A stretch of DNA of 64,000 nucleotides from Pseudomonas palleroniana. Its GTDB lineage: Bacteria; Pseudomonadota; Gammaproteobacteria; Pseudomonadales; Pseudomonadaceae. The DNA is taken from NCBI RefSeq assembly GCF_003031675.1, contig NZ_PYWX01000029.1, positions 248,001-312,000 on the forward strand, in the 5' to 3' direction. Position numbers and translations under genes: made by a program. Below the pieces are notes generated by a model. That model did no database searches. It worked only from the letters and a program-made list of their open reading frames with translations, and was not told the origin of the DNA. This document shows, in pieces, positions 37,214 to 46,241 of the stretch. Each line of letters starts with the position of its first letter. Positions within the stretch are counted from its first letter, which is position 1.

Positions 37214-38530
37214 ATGAGCATGAAAGCATTCGTTATCGCCTCTTTGGCGGCCTCACTGGGGTTATTCAGCAGTTGCTCGGTCAGTGCGGCTGAAACCGAT
37301 TTGATCAAACAGGGCGAATACCTGGCCCGCGCCGGCGACTGCGTGGCCTGTCACACCGCCAAGGGCGGCAAGCCCTTTGCCGGTGGCCTGCCGATGGAAA
37401 CCCCGATCGGCGTGATCTATTCCACCAACATCACGCCGGACAAGACGGGCCTGGGCGACTACAGCTTCGAAGACTTCGACAAGGCCGTGCGCCATGGCGT
37501 CGCCAAGAACGGTAGTACGCTTTACCCGGCGATGCCCTACCCGTCTTATGCACGCGTCAGCGACAGCGACATGCAGGCGTTGTACGCGTATTTCATGAAG
37601 AGTGTCGAGCCGGTCGCCCAAGCGAACAAGGACAGCGAGATTCCCTGGCCCTTGAGCATGCGCTGGCCCTTGGCGGCGTGGCGCTGGATGTTTGCCCCGG
37701 CTGTTCAGGCGCAACCGGCCCAGGCTGCGGCCGACCCGGTAATCAGCCGTGGCGCTTACCTGGTAGAAGGCCTGGGCCATTGCGGCGCTTGCCATACACC
37801 GCGTGCCTTGACCATGCAGGAAAAAGCCCTGAGTGCGACTGACGGCAACGCGTTCCTGTCCGGCAGTGCGCCACTGGAAGGCTGGATCGCGAAAAGCCTG
37901 CGTGGCGACCACAAGGACGGCCTTGGCAGTTGGAGCGAAGCGCAGCTGGTGCAATTCCTCAAGACCGGCCGCAGTGATCGCAGCGCCGTGTTTGGTGGCA
38001 TGAGCGACGTTGTAGTCCACAGCATGCAGTACATGTCGGAAGATGACCTGACGGCGATCGCCCGTTACCTCAAGAGCCTGCCGGCGGTCGATCCGCAGGA
38101 TCAGCCGCACCAGTACGACAAACAGGTGGCTGAGGCATTGTGGAAAGGCGATGACAGCAAGCCGGGCGCGTCGGTCTACATCGACAATTGCGCGGCCTGC
38201 CATCGCACGGACGGCCATGGTTATACGCGGGTGTTCCCGGCGTTGGCGGGTAACCCGGTACTGCAGACGACGGATGCCACGTCGTTGATCAACATCGTGT
38301 TGAATGGCGGTACCTTGCCGGCGACCCACACCGCACCGTCGACCTTCACCATGCCCGCTTTCGCCTGGCGTCTATCGGACCAGGAAGTGGCGGATGTGGT
38401 CAGTTTCGTTCGCGGCAGCTGGGGTAACAAGGGGGCCCCCGTGAAGGCCAGCGATGTGGCAGACCTGCGCAAGAGTGATATGCGCACTACCTCCGGCGAT
38501 GACCTTGGGCAAGTGACGAACAAGCACTGA
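37214..38530 (+). CDS. Gluconate 2-dehydrogenase, triheme cytochrome c subunit
   Basis: This 438-residue exported cytochrome has three CXXCH haem c sites: CVACH at residues 43-47, CGACH near 193, and CAACH near 324. An N-terminal signal sequence ends in VSAAET. It passes electrons from the FAD subunit to ubiquinone. The start ATG at 37214 is followed by another ATG two codons on. It closes the three-gene operon, whose upstream promoter lies in the 266-base gap before 34668. Confidence 0.94.
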   Translation: MSMKAFVIASLAASLGLFSSCSVSAAETDLIKQGEYLARAGDCVACHTAKGGKPFAGGLPMETPIGVIYSTNITPDKTGLGDYSFEDFDKAVRHGVAKNGSTLYPAMPYPSYARVSDSDMQALYAYFMKSVEPVAQANKDSEIPWPLSMRWPLAAWRWMFAPAVQAQPAQAAADPVISRGAYLVEGLGHCGACHTPRALTMQEKALSATDGNAFLSGSAPLEGWIAKSLRGDHKDGLGSWSEAQLVQFLKTGRSDRSAVFGGMSDVVVHSMQYMSEDDLTAIARYLKSLPAVDPQDQPHQYDKQVAEALWKGDDSKPGASVYIDNCAACHRTDGHGYTRVFPALAGNPVLQTTDATSLINIVLNGGTLPATHTAPSTFTMPAFAWRLSDQEVADVVSFVRGSWGNKGAPVKASDVADLRKSDMRTTSGDDLGQVTNKH

Positions 38531-38577
38531 TCCGCACTGGCCGCCAAACGGCACTGGTCAGAAACCTTGCGCCTCGA

Positions 38578-38597
38578 TACTGTATATAAAAACAGTA
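38578..38597 (+). promoter_or_regulatory. LexA (SOS) box before the radical SAM gene
   Basis: The 20 bases tactgtatataaaaacagta match the LexA consensus (CTG-N10-CAG with AT-rich core, flanked TA/TA) almost perfectly. It lies 13 bases before the ATG at 38611 and would overlap the promoter or start site. The next upstream gene ends at 38530. Confidence 0.9.
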
Positions 38598-38610
38598 CCG
38601 AGGCGTTTTC

Positions 38611-39669
38611 ATGTCTACTGCGCTGCCGCCCCGTGGCCGGGGCACGGCCACTAACCTGCACAACCGCTTTGCGCCTACCGTCAGCGTGGCCGAGGACGAC
38701 GGCTGGTTTCAGGAGGTCCCGCCGACCCAAGGCACCGAAGTGCGTATCGAAACGGCCAAGTCCATCATCACCCGCAACAACTCGCCGGACTTGCCGTTTG
38801 ATCGTTCGATCAACCCCTATCGCGGCTGCGAGCATGGCTGTATCTACTGCTATGCACGGCCCAGTCATGCCTATTGGGACATGTCGCCAGGGCTGGATTT
38901 CGAAACCCGGCTGATCGCCAAGACCAATGCCGCCGATGTGCTGGAGCAACAGTTGTCCAAGCCCGGCTATGTCTGCGCGCCGATCAACCTTGGGTCCAAC
39001 ACCGACCCGTACCAGCCTGTCGAACGTGAGTACAAGATCACCCGGCAAACTCTCGAAGTACTCCTGCGCTACCGGCACCCGGTGACGATCATCACCAAAG
39101 GCTCGCTGATATTGCGCGACCTTGACCTGCTGGCCGAGCTGGCCCGCCAGCGTCTGGTGGCGGTGATGATCAGCCTCACCAGCCTGGACGACGAACTCAA
39201 GCGCATCCTGGAGCCGCGCACGGCGGCGCCCAAGGCGCGGTTGCGGGCGATTCGGGTGATGCGTGAGGCGGGCATCCCGGTGGGCGTGCTGTGTTCGCCG
39301 ATGATCCCCATGATCAACGACAGCGAACTCGAAAGCCTGCTCACTGAAGCTCACGCGGCCGGCGCGCAAAGCGCGGCATACATGATGCTGCGCCTGCCGC
39401 TGGAAGTGGCGCCGCTGTTCGAGGAGTGGCTGGCGGCGCATTACCCGCAGCGTGCGGCCCATGTGATGAGCCTGGTGCGCCAGGTGCGGGGTGGCGAGGT
39501 GTACGACAGCCGTTTCGGCGTGCGCATGCGCGGCGAAGGGCCGTTTGCCGATTTGCTGGCGCAGCGCTTCAGCAAGGCGATCAAGCGGCTGGGGCTGAAC
39601 CGTCGGGAAGGCTTCAACCTGGACTGCACAGCGTTCTGCCCACCGGGCAGACAAATGGCATTGCTGTAA
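38611..39669 (+). CDS. Radical SAM protein of the PA0069 family
   Basis: This 352-residue radical SAM enzyme has the cluster motif CEHGCIYC (Cys73, Cys77, Cys80; CX3CX2C). The glycine-rich and SAM-binding segments follow (INLGSNTDPYQPVEREY). The family (PA0069; spore photoproduct lyase-like in deposition) has unknown chemistry. A LexA box immediately upstream makes it a DNA-damage inducible gene, in line with PA0069 being reported in the P. aeruginosa SOS regulon. A role in DNA or RNA repair is thus likely but unproven. Confidence 0.9.
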   Translation: MSTALPPRGRGTATNLHNRFAPTVSVAEDDGWFQEVPPTQGTEVRIETAKSIITRNNSPDLPFDRSINPYRGCEHGCIYCYARPSHAYWDMSPGLDFETRLIAKTNAADVLEQQLSKPGYVCAPINLGSNTDPYQPVEREYKITRQTLEVLLRYRHPVTIITKGSLILRDLDLLAELARQRLVAVMISLTSLDDELKRILEPRTAAPKARLRAIRVMREAGIPVGVLCSPMIPMINDSELESLLTEAHAAGAQSAAYMMLRLPLEVAPLFEEWLAAHYPQRAAHVMSLVRQVRGGEVYDSRFGVRMRGEGPFADLLAQRFSKAIKRLGLNRREGFNLDCTAFCPPGRQMALL

Positions 39670-39885
39670 ACTGCCTAGGAATGTCGCACTGTTTCTGTAG
39701 GAATAGTCGCGTTTTGATATCACTGAAACCCGCGATCTAGAGCGGTTCATTCAGTTTGAGTTAAGTTTCGATGGTTACCTTGTTCCGCGAGTGACTGATA
39801 AGTCTGCTTCGCCGCTGTAGGAATTTTACTGGCTGGCGTCGATCTGACCTGAATACTCCCCCTGCATTAATCAAGAGGATGAATC

Positions 39886-40617
39886 ATGAGTGACAAGGAT
39901 AAACAGCCGTTGGCTGCGTCGGCTTCAGCCCCTCAGGTGGCGGAATCCGCCGATGCAGCGCTAAAGCATATCGTTGACGGCTTTTTGCATTTCCATCACG
40001 ACGTCTTCCCGCAGCAGGAAGAGCTTTTCAAGAAACTCGCCACGGCCCAGAGCCCACGGGCGATGTTCATTACCTGCGCCGACTCGCGCATCGTGCCCGA
40101 ACTGATCACCCAGAGCTCCCCTGGCGACCTGTTCGTGACCCGTAACGTCGGCAACGTAGTGCCGCCCTACGGCCAGATGAACGGGGGTGTTTCCACCGCG
40201 ATCGAGTACGCGGTACTCGCCCTGGGTGTGCAGCACATCATTGTGTGCGGGCATTCCGATTGCGGCGCCATGCGTGCGGTACTCAACCCGCACACGCTGG
40301 AAAAGATGCCGACGGTCAAAGCCTGGTTGCGTCATGCCGAGGTCGCCAAGACCATGGTCCATGACAACTGCGACTGCGCCACTGAAGGCGAGAGCATGAA
40401 GTTGGTGACCGAAGAAAACGTCATCGCCCAACTGCAACATTTGCGCACCCACCCGTCCGTGGCTTCGCGCATGGCCAATGGTCACTTGTTCATCCATGGC
40501 TGGATCTACAACATCGAGACCAGCGAAATTCGGGCCTACGATGCGGAAACAGCGGCATTTCGACCGTTGAACGGCACCGAGCCGATTCCTTCCGCGACGC
40601 CTAAAGCGCGCTTCTAA
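39886..40617 (+). CDS. Beta-class carbonic anhydrase
   Basis: This 243-residue zinc enzyme interconverts CO2 and bicarbonate. The zinc ligands are Cys64 and Asp66 (CADSRIVP), His123 and Cys126 (GHSDCGAM). A 30-residue N-terminal extension precedes the core. It is followed 85 bases later by a SulP transporter gene, a common pair in which SulP carries bicarbonate. The ATG has aagagg upstream. Confidence 0.96.
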   Translation: MSDKDKQPLAASASAPQVAESADAALKHIVDGFLHFHHDVFPQQEELFKKLATAQSPRAMFITCADSRIVPELITQSSPGDLFVTRNVGNVVPPYGQMNGGVSTAIEYAVLALGVQHIIVCGHSDCGAMRAVLNPHTLEKMPTVKAWLRHAEVAKTMVHDNCDCATEGESMKLVTEENVIAQLQHLRTHPSVASRMANGHLFIHGWIYNIETSEIRAYDAETAAFRPLNGTEPIPSATPKARF

Positions 40618-40702
40618 AACACTTCCCTGCCGGGTAGAGCGGTGGCTGCCATGGATGCAGCCAGGCTTTGCCGCGCCCGGCGAATGCCTCGGGAGAGTCA
40701 TC

Positions 40703-42250
40703 ATGCGTGCTGCTCAATTGAAAGCTGTACTGCCACGGGAGCTGCTAGCTTCCGTGGTTGTGTTTCTGGTTGCCCTGCCCCTGTGCATGGGCATTGCGAT
40801 CGCTTCCGGCATGCCGCCGGCCAAGGGGCTGATCACCGGGATCATCGGTGGCCTGGTGGTCGGTTGGTTGGCGGGCTCGCCGTTGCAGGTCAGTGGCCCG
40901 GCGGCGGGGTTGGCGGTGTTGGTATTTGAACTGGTACGCCAGCACGGCATGTTGATGCTGGGACCGATCTTGCTGCTGGCGGGGTTTCTGCAACTGGTGG
41001 CGGGCCGCTTGCGCCTGGGTTGCTGGTTCCGCGTGACGGCGCCGGCGGTGGTGTACGGCATGTTGGCGGGGATCGGCGTACTGATCGTGCTGTCGCAGAT
41101 TCACGTGATGCTCGACGGCGCGCCCCAGCCCTCGGGGCTGGCGAACCTGGCGGGCTTTCCGGCTGCGCTGGGCGAGGCGATGCCGACCCTTGGCGGTGGC
41201 CTTGGTTGGCAGGCCGGCCTGCTCGGCTTGTCGACGATGTTGGTGATGTATGGGTGGGATAAATTGCGCCCGCAAAGCCTGCGTTTCGTTCCCGGTGCCC
41301 TATTGGGTGTGGGGCTGACGACCGTTGTCAGCCTGGTGCTGGCCTTGCAGGTCAAGCGCGTGCAAGTGCCGGAAAACCTTGCCGATGCCATCGACTGGCT
41401 GCGCCCCAGCGATCTGCTGAACCTGGCCGACCCACAGTTGTTGATCGCCGCGTTTGCCGTGGCGTTTATTGCCAGCGCAGAGACCTTGCTCTCTGCAGCG
41501 GCGGTCGATCGGATGCACAGCGGCCAGCGCTCCGATTTCGATAAGGAGTTGTCGGCTCAAGGCGTGGGCAACATGCTGTGTGGCCTGGTCGGCGCGTTGC
41601 CGATGACGGGTGTGATCGTACGCAGTTCGGCCAACGTGCAAGCCGGCGCCACTACCCGCATGTCGGCCATGTTCCACGGTTTGTGGCTGTTGGCTTTCGT
41701 CTTGCTGCTGTCGAGCGTACTGCAAAGTATTCCGGTGGCGAGTCTGGCGGGTGTGTTGGTGTATACCGGGATCAAACTGGTGGACATCAAGGCGTTCAAG
41801 GCGCTGGGACGCTATGGGCGCATGCCGATGTTCACCTATGCCGCGACGGCGTTGGCGATCATCTTCACCGATCTGCTGACGGGCGTGCTGGTGGGCTTCG
41901 GGCTCACGTTGGTGAAGCTGGCGTTCAAGGCGTCACGCTTGAAGGTGAGCCTGATCGACCTGCCGCAAGAGGGCGAGATGGAGTTGCGCCTGACGGGTGC
42001 GGCGACCTTCTTGAAGGTGCCGGTACTGACCCAGGTGCTGTCGACGGTGCCGGCGGGGACTACCGTGCATGTGCCGCTGAACAACCTGAGTTATATCGAC
42101 CATTCCTGCCTGGAGTTGCTGGAAGAATGGGGCCGGGCGAATGCGGCCAAGGGGTCTACGCTGGTGATCGAGGCGCGTGGGTTGAAACGACGTTTGGAAG
42201 GTCGGGTGCGTACCACCGTGGGGATCGGGTCGGCGCCTTCTACTAGCTGA
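40703..42250 (+). CDS. SulP-family transporter with STAS domain (carbonic anhydrase-linked)
   Basis: This 515-residue protein has about 12 transmembrane helices and a C-terminal STAS domain (TVHVPLNNLSYIDHSCLELLEEW, residues about 450-472). The N-terminal SulP signature VALPLCMGIAIASGMPPAKGL is at residues about 23-43. Next to a carbonic anhydrase, such proteins are usually bicarbonate/Na+ symporters (BicA-like), but sulfate is also possible. An ATG at 40655 is in frame. The ATG at 40703 with gggagag upstream is preferred. It is a second SulP in the window, distinct from that at 11979. Confidence 0.9.
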   Translation: MRAAQLKAVLPRELLASVVVFLVALPLCMGIAIASGMPPAKGLITGIIGGLVVGWLAGSPLQVSGPAAGLAVLVFELVRQHGMLMLGPILLLAGFLQLVAGRLRLGCWFRVTAPAVVYGMLAGIGVLIVLSQIHVMLDGAPQPSGLANLAGFPAALGEAMPTLGGGLGWQAGLLGLSTMLVMYGWDKLRPQSLRFVPGALLGVGLTTVVSLVLALQVKRVQVPENLADAIDWLRPSDLLNLADPQLLIAAFAVAFIASAETLLSAAAVDRMHSGQRSDFDKELSAQGVGNMLCGLVGALPMTGVIVRSSANVQAGATTRMSAMFHGLWLLAFVLLLSSVLQSIPVASLAGVLVYTGIKLVDIKAFKALGRYGRMPMFTYAATALAIIFTDLLTGVLVGFGLTLVKLAFKASRLKVSLIDLPQEGEMELRLTGAATFLKVPVLTQVLSTVPAGTTVHVPLNNLSYIDHSCLELLEEWGRANAAKGSTLVIEARGLKRRLEGRVRTTVGIGSAPSTS

Positions 42251-42263
42251 TTCAGCCGGAAAC

Positions 42264-42290
42264 TGTGGGAGGGGGCCAGCCCCTCCCACA
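42264..42290. repeat. Single REP hairpin after the SulP gene
   Basis: The arms tgtgggaggggg and ccctcccaca close over a 5-base loop. It lies between the convergent SulP gene and the following minus-strand gene. Confidence 0.8.
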
Positions 42291-42314
42291 CTTGATCTTT
42301 GCAGGCCGGAAAAT

Positions 42315-42962
42315 TCAGGCAGGCTGATCCAGCGACAACTCCACCCCCAGCTGCCGCGACAGGCACGGCCAGCGTTTCCACGCCGCTTCCGTATCCGGGC
42401 TCTTGAGTGTCTCGCGATAGGCCTCCACCGACTCCAGCGCAAAGTTCTCTTCGTTGAGCATTTCATCTACCGCCAGATGCACCGCCTCATCCAGCTGATT
42501 GGCGAATTGCTCGCCGATCAATTGGTGAGCAATCAAATTGGCCACGGTGGTATCGGTTGGAATCAGCGGTTGGCCGAAGTGCTTGATATACAGATCGTTG
42601 ACCTCTTCCACCAGGCGATGGGCCAGGTAGGCTTCGTCCAGCAGGCCGTCGAGGCCCTCGTGCCCTGCCAGTATTGCAGGGGGCTGCAGGAAGAAGTGCT
42701 CGGCGATCTTCAGCACCGGCTTGATCTGGCTTTCAATGCCGGCTTCGCGAGCCACGTCATTGGCGGCTTCCAGCAAATCGGGAACGAGGTCGATGTAGGC
42801 CGTCACGAAGCGAGTCATGACAATGTTGCGATCACCGTCAGTGAGGGCGATGGCCGAATGCAGGTGCGGCAATTGTTTTTCCAGCTGCTGGGCAAGCTGG
42901 CCCGTAGTGGCTTCGTGTTGATGGGCACGGGAAATCTGCTCGCGCAATGCGGCGGTGTTCAT
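42315..42962 (-). CDS. Conserved hypothetical protein next to the oxidase cluster
   Basis: This 215-residue acidic protein has no signal peptide or transmembrane segment. It is predominantly helical (e.g. LVPDLLEAANDVAREAGIESQIKPVLKIAEHFF split over residues about 58-90, and LVEEVNDLYIKHFGQPL). I do not recognise a catalytic motif. A protein of this kind sits between the SulP and coxB genes in other Pseudomonas genomes (PA0104 position), so the link to the locus is conserved. The ATG at 42960-42962 is favoured over an open upstream frame, with an aggcg/ggag-like site weak. It is divergent from coxB. Confidence 0.8.
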   Translation of the reverse strand: MNTAALREQISRAHQHEATTGQLAQQLEKQLPHLHSAIALTDGDRNIVMTRFVTAYIDLVPDLLEAANDVAREAGIESQIKPVLKIAEHFFLQPPAILAGHEGLDGLLDEAYLAHRLVEEVNDLYIKHFGQPLIPTDTTVANLIAHQLIGEQFANQLDEAVHLAVDEMLNEENFALESVEAYRETLKSPDTEAAWKRWPCLSRQLGVELSLDQPA

Positions 42963-43163
42963 GAAAACTCCAGTGAAACAGGCGTAGGAAAAGGGAGAGG
43001 ATAAGGTAGCTCGTTTATACGAGCACCTAAGATGCATTTGTCATAATTATTTCATGGTTATGCACAGCGGTTATATCGAATTGCCATCTCGCGTCGGATA
43101 AACGTTTGCGCCCCCTGTTTTATTAGCTCCGCCCGTCGATTTTTGTTGATTTGCCCCTACACA

Positions 43164-43191
43164 TTGCGGGGTTGCAGGTGCTGTCTATACT
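43164..43191 (+). promoter_or_regulatory. Putative coxB promoter with RpoS-like -10
   Basis: The elements ttgcgg (43164-43169), a 16-base spacer and ctatact (43185-43191) fit a sigma-S preferred extended -10. It lies about 140 bases before the coxB ATG, in the 369-base gene-free stretch 42963-43331. The rest of that stretch shows no other clear signal beyond AT-rich sequence near 43020-43150. Aa3 oxidase genes are reported RpoS-dependent in P. aeruginosa. Confidence 0.45.
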
Positions 43192-43331
43192 CGGGTTTGT
43201 ACGCAATTAGCTGATGACGCCCAACTGCATGAAGCAGGCAAGGCTTGGCGGTTGTAAGCAGTATGGAAGCCGCTCCCTTCGCCGCAGGTGCAAACCGGCG
43301 GGATAACAAGAAACATAAAGGGGAACCCGCA

Positions 43332-44459
43332 ATGACGCGACATCCACATGTTTGGATGGGCCTCCTGTTGTGGTCGGTATTCGGCCAGGCACACGCCGCC
43401 TGGACAACGAATATGGCGCCAGGGGCGACTGAAGTCAGTCACGCCGTGTTCGACCTGCACATGACCATTTTCTGGATTTGTGTGGTGATCGGCATCGTCG
43501 TGTTTGGCGCGATGTTCTGGTCGATGATCCTGCACCGTCGCTCTACAGGCCAGGTGGCGGCGAAGTTCCACGAAAGCACGACCGTGGAGATTCTCTGGAC
43601 CGTGGTGCCCTTCCTGATCCTGGTGGCCATGGCCATTCCGGCGACCAAGACCCTGATCAACATCTATGACAGCAGTGAGTCGGATATCGATATCCAGGTC
43701 ACCGGCTATCAGTGGAAGTGGCACTACAAATACCTGGGCCAGGATGTGGAGTTCTTCAGTAACCTGGCCACGCCCGCCGAGCAGATTCATAACCAGGCCA
43801 CCAAGGGCGAGCATTACCTGTTGGAAGTCGATCAACCGCTGGTGCTGCCAGTGGGGGCCAAGGTGCGCTTTCTGGTGACGGCTGCCGACGTGATCCACTC
43901 CTGGTGGGTGCCGGCCTTTGCGGTCAAGCGCGATGCCATCCCCGGCTTCGTCAACGAGGCCTGGACCCGTATCGAGAAGCCCGGCATCTACCGTGGCCAG
44001 TGCGCCGAGCTGTGCGGTAAGGACCACGGCTTCATGCCGATCGTGGTCGATGTCAAATCCAAGGCCGACTACGACACCTGGCTTGGCGAACGCAAAGCAG
44101 AAGCGGCCAAACTGCAGGAACTGACCTCCAAAGAGTGGACGCTCGACGAACTGGTGGCCCGTGGCGACAAGATCTACCACACCACGTGCGTAGCCTGTCA
44201 CCAGGCCGAAGGCCAGGGCTTGCCGCCGATGTTCCCGGCACTCAAAGGCTCGCCGATCGCCACCGGGCCGAAGGAAGACCACCTGCACCGCGTCTACTTC
44301 GGCAAGCCCGGTACCGCCATGGCTGCGTTTGGCAAGCAGCTATCGGAAGTGGATATCGCCGCCGTGGTGACCTACGAACGCAACGCCTGGGGCAATAACA
44401 AAGGCGACATGGTCACGCCCAAAGACGTGCTGGCTCTGAAACAGGCGCAAAGCCAATGA
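43332..44459 (+). CDS. coxB: Cytochrome c oxidase subunit II with fused cytochrome c domain
   Basis: This 375-residue subunit II of the aa3-type oxidase has a signal peptide (GLLLWSVFGQAHA), two transmembrane helices (about 38-58 and 78-98) and a cupredoxin domain with the CuA ligands in GQCAELCGKDHGFMP. A C-terminal cytochrome c domain with CVACH (near residue 284) makes it the caa3-like form. The upstream frame is open, but the ATG at 43332 (MTRHPHVWMG) is the start. It is the first gene of the oxidase operon. Confidence 0.95.
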   Translation: MTRHPHVWMGLLLWSVFGQAHAAWTTNMAPGATEVSHAVFDLHMTIFWICVVIGIVVFGAMFWSMILHRRSTGQVAAKFHESTTVEILWTVVPFLILVAMAIPATKTLINIYDSSESDIDIQVTGYQWKWHYKYLGQDVEFFSNLATPAEQIHNQATKGEHYLLEVDQPLVLPVGAKVRFLVTAADVIHSWWVPAFAVKRDAIPGFVNEAWTRIEKPGIYRGQCAELCGKDHGFMPIVVDVKSKADYDTWLGERKAEAAKLQELTSKEWTLDELVARGDKIYHTTCVACHQAEGQGLPPMFPALKGSPIATGPKEDHLHRVYFGKPGTAMAAFGKQLSEVDIAAVVTYERNAWGNNKGDMVTPKDVLALKQAQSQ

Positions 44460-44517
44460 CTGCCTTCACTGCGTATGCCTTGAACCCATCCGCCCACTCG
44501 CGTGCAGGAGAACGGCC

Positions 44518-46101
44518 ATGAGCACTGTGATCGACCATGGTCATACCGACCATGCCCACGGCCCCGCCAAGGGCCTGATGCGCTGGGTGCTGACCACCAA
44601 CCACAAAGACATCGGCACCCTGTACCTGTGGTTTGCCTTCACCATGTTCCTGCTTGGCGGCTCGTTCGCCATGGTGATCCGTGCCGAGTTGTTCCAGCCG
44701 GGCCTGCAGATTGTGCAGCCGGCGTTCTTCAATCAGATGACCACCATGCATGGCTTGATCATGGTGTTCGGCGCCGTGATGCCGGCCTTCGTCGGCCTGG
44801 CCAACTGGATGATCCCGCTGATGATCGGCGCGCCGGACATGGCCCTGCCGCGCATGAACAACTTCAGCTTCTGGTTGCTGCCGGCGGCGTTCCTGCTGCT
44901 GGTCTCGACCCTGTTCACCCCGGGCGGCGGGCCGAACTTCGGCTGGACCTTCTACGCCCCGCTCTCCACCACCTACGCGCCGGAAAGCGTGACGTTCTTT
45001 ATTTTCGCCATCCACCTCATGGGCGTCAGTTCGATCATGGGCGCGATCAACGTGGTCGCCACCATCCTCAACCTGCGCGCGCCGGGCATGACGCTGATGA
45101 AGATGCCGCTGTTCGTCTGGACCTGGCTGATCACGGCGTTCCTGTTGATCGCGGTGATGCCGGTACTGGCCGGTTGCGTGACCATGATGCTGATGGACAT
45201 CCACTTCGGCACCAGCTTCTTCAGCGCCGCTGGTGGTGGTGATCCGGTGCTGTTCCAGCATGTGTTCTGGTTCTTCGGCCACCCCGAGGTGTACATCATG
45301 ATCCTGCCGGCCTTCGGCGCCGTCAGCTCGATCATCCCGACCTTCTCGCGCAAGCCGCTGTTCGGCTACACCTCGATGGTGTACGCCACGGCGAGCATTG
45401 CGTTCCTGTCGTTCATCGTGTGGGCGCACCACATGTTCGTGGTCGGCATTCCGTTGGTGGGCGAGTTGTTCTTCATGTACGCCACGCTGCTGATCGCGGT
45501 GCCGACAGGGGTGAAGGTGTTCAACTGGGTCAGCACCATGTGGCAAGGCTCGCTGACCTTCGAGACGCCGATGCTGTTCGCCGTGGCCTTCGTGATTCTA
45601 TTCACCATCGGCGGTTTTTCCGGGCTGATGCTGGCAATCGCTCCGGCGGATTTCCAGTACCACGACACTTACTTTGTGGTGGCGCACTTCCATTACGTAC
45701 TGGTGCCTGGGGCGATCTTCGGCATCTTCGCTTCGGCCTATTACTGGCTGCCGAAATGGACCGGTCACATGTATGACGAAACCCTGGGCAAGCTGCACTT
45801 CTGGCTGTCCTTCGTGGGCATGAACATGGCGTTTTTCCCGATGCACTTCGTCGGGCTGGCCGGCATGCCGCGCCGGGTGCCGGACTACAACCTGCAGTTC
45901 GCCGATTTCAACATGGTGTCGTCCATCGGTGCATTCATGTTTGGCGCCACGCAGATCTTCTTCCTGTTCATCGTGATCAAGTGCATCCGCGGCGGCCCCC
46001 CTGCGCCGGCCAAGCCGTGGGACGGGGCCGAGGGCCTGGAGTGGAGTATCCCCTCACCCGCGCCGTACCACACCTTCACCACGCCGCCGGAGGTCAAATG
46101 A
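44518..46101 (+). CDS. ctaD: Cytochrome c oxidase subunit I
   Basis: This 527-residue core subunit of about 12 helices carries the haem a and haem a3/CuB sites. The Cu-binding and active-site motifs HPEVYIMILPAFG, WAHHMFVVG (the CuB His pair) and HDTYFVVAHFHYVL (haem a3 and haem a His) are all present. It starts with ggag at 44505-44509 region before the ATG. Its stop TGA (46099-46101) overlaps an ATG at 46098 that opens a short ORF reading into a REP pair. Confidence 0.98.
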   Translation: MSTVIDHGHTDHAHGPAKGLMRWVLTTNHKDIGTLYLWFAFTMFLLGGSFAMVIRAELFQPGLQIVQPAFFNQMTTMHGLIMVFGAVMPAFVGLANWMIPLMIGAPDMALPRMNNFSFWLLPAAFLLLVSTLFTPGGGPNFGWTFYAPLSTTYAPESVTFFIFAIHLMGVSSIMGAINVVATILNLRAPGMTLMKMPLFVWTWLITAFLLIAVMPVLAGCVTMMLMDIHFGTSFFSAAGGGDPVLFQHVFWFFGHPEVYIMILPAFGAVSSIIPTFSRKPLFGYTSMVYATASIAFLSFIVWAHHMFVVGIPLVGELFFMYATLLIAVPTGVKVFNWVSTMWQGSLTFETPMLFAVAFVILFTIGGFSGLMLAIAPADFQYHDTYFVVAHFHYVLVPGAIFGIFASAYYWLPKWTGHMYDETLGKLHFWLSFVGMNMAFFPMHFVGLAGMPRRVPDYNLQFADFNMVSSIGAFMFGATQIFFLFIVIKCIRGGPPAPAKPWDGAEGLEWSIPSPAPYHTFTTPPEVK

Positions 46102-46241
46102 ACCCCCTTCTGTATGGCGAACCGGCTCCCTGTGGGAGGGGGCTTGCTCCCGATGGCGGTGTGCCAGTCGACACTATCATTTGCAGTGATACGGCTATCG
46201 GGAGCAACTCGCCTCCCACATTGGGTGTGCACCATGCTTGA
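46098..46241 (+). CDS. 47-codon ORF made largely of REP sequence, bridging ctaD and ctaG
   Basis: The ATG at 46098 overlaps the ctaD stop (ATGA). The frame runs 47 codons through a REP pair (46131-46220) and ends with TGA at 46239-46241, overlapping the ctaG start ATG at 46234. Its peptide starts MNPLLYGEPAPCGRGLAPDG and has no recognised domain. It could act as a translational coupler that carries ribosomes to ctaG, or be a by-product of the REP insertion. It has no independent ribosome-binding site, so reinitiation is required. Confidence 0.45.
   Translation: MNPLLYGEPAPCGRGLAPDGGVPVDTIICSDTAIGSNSPPTLGVHHA
46131..46220. repeat. REP pair inside the oxidase operon
   Basis: Left unit 46131-46157 (tgtgggagggggcttgctcc core) and right unit 46194-46220 (a diverged copy reading gggagcaactcgcctcccac) lie between ctaD and ctaG. 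It is the only REP pair in the window that lies inside a co-directional operon with an overlapping ORF. Confidence 0.9.
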
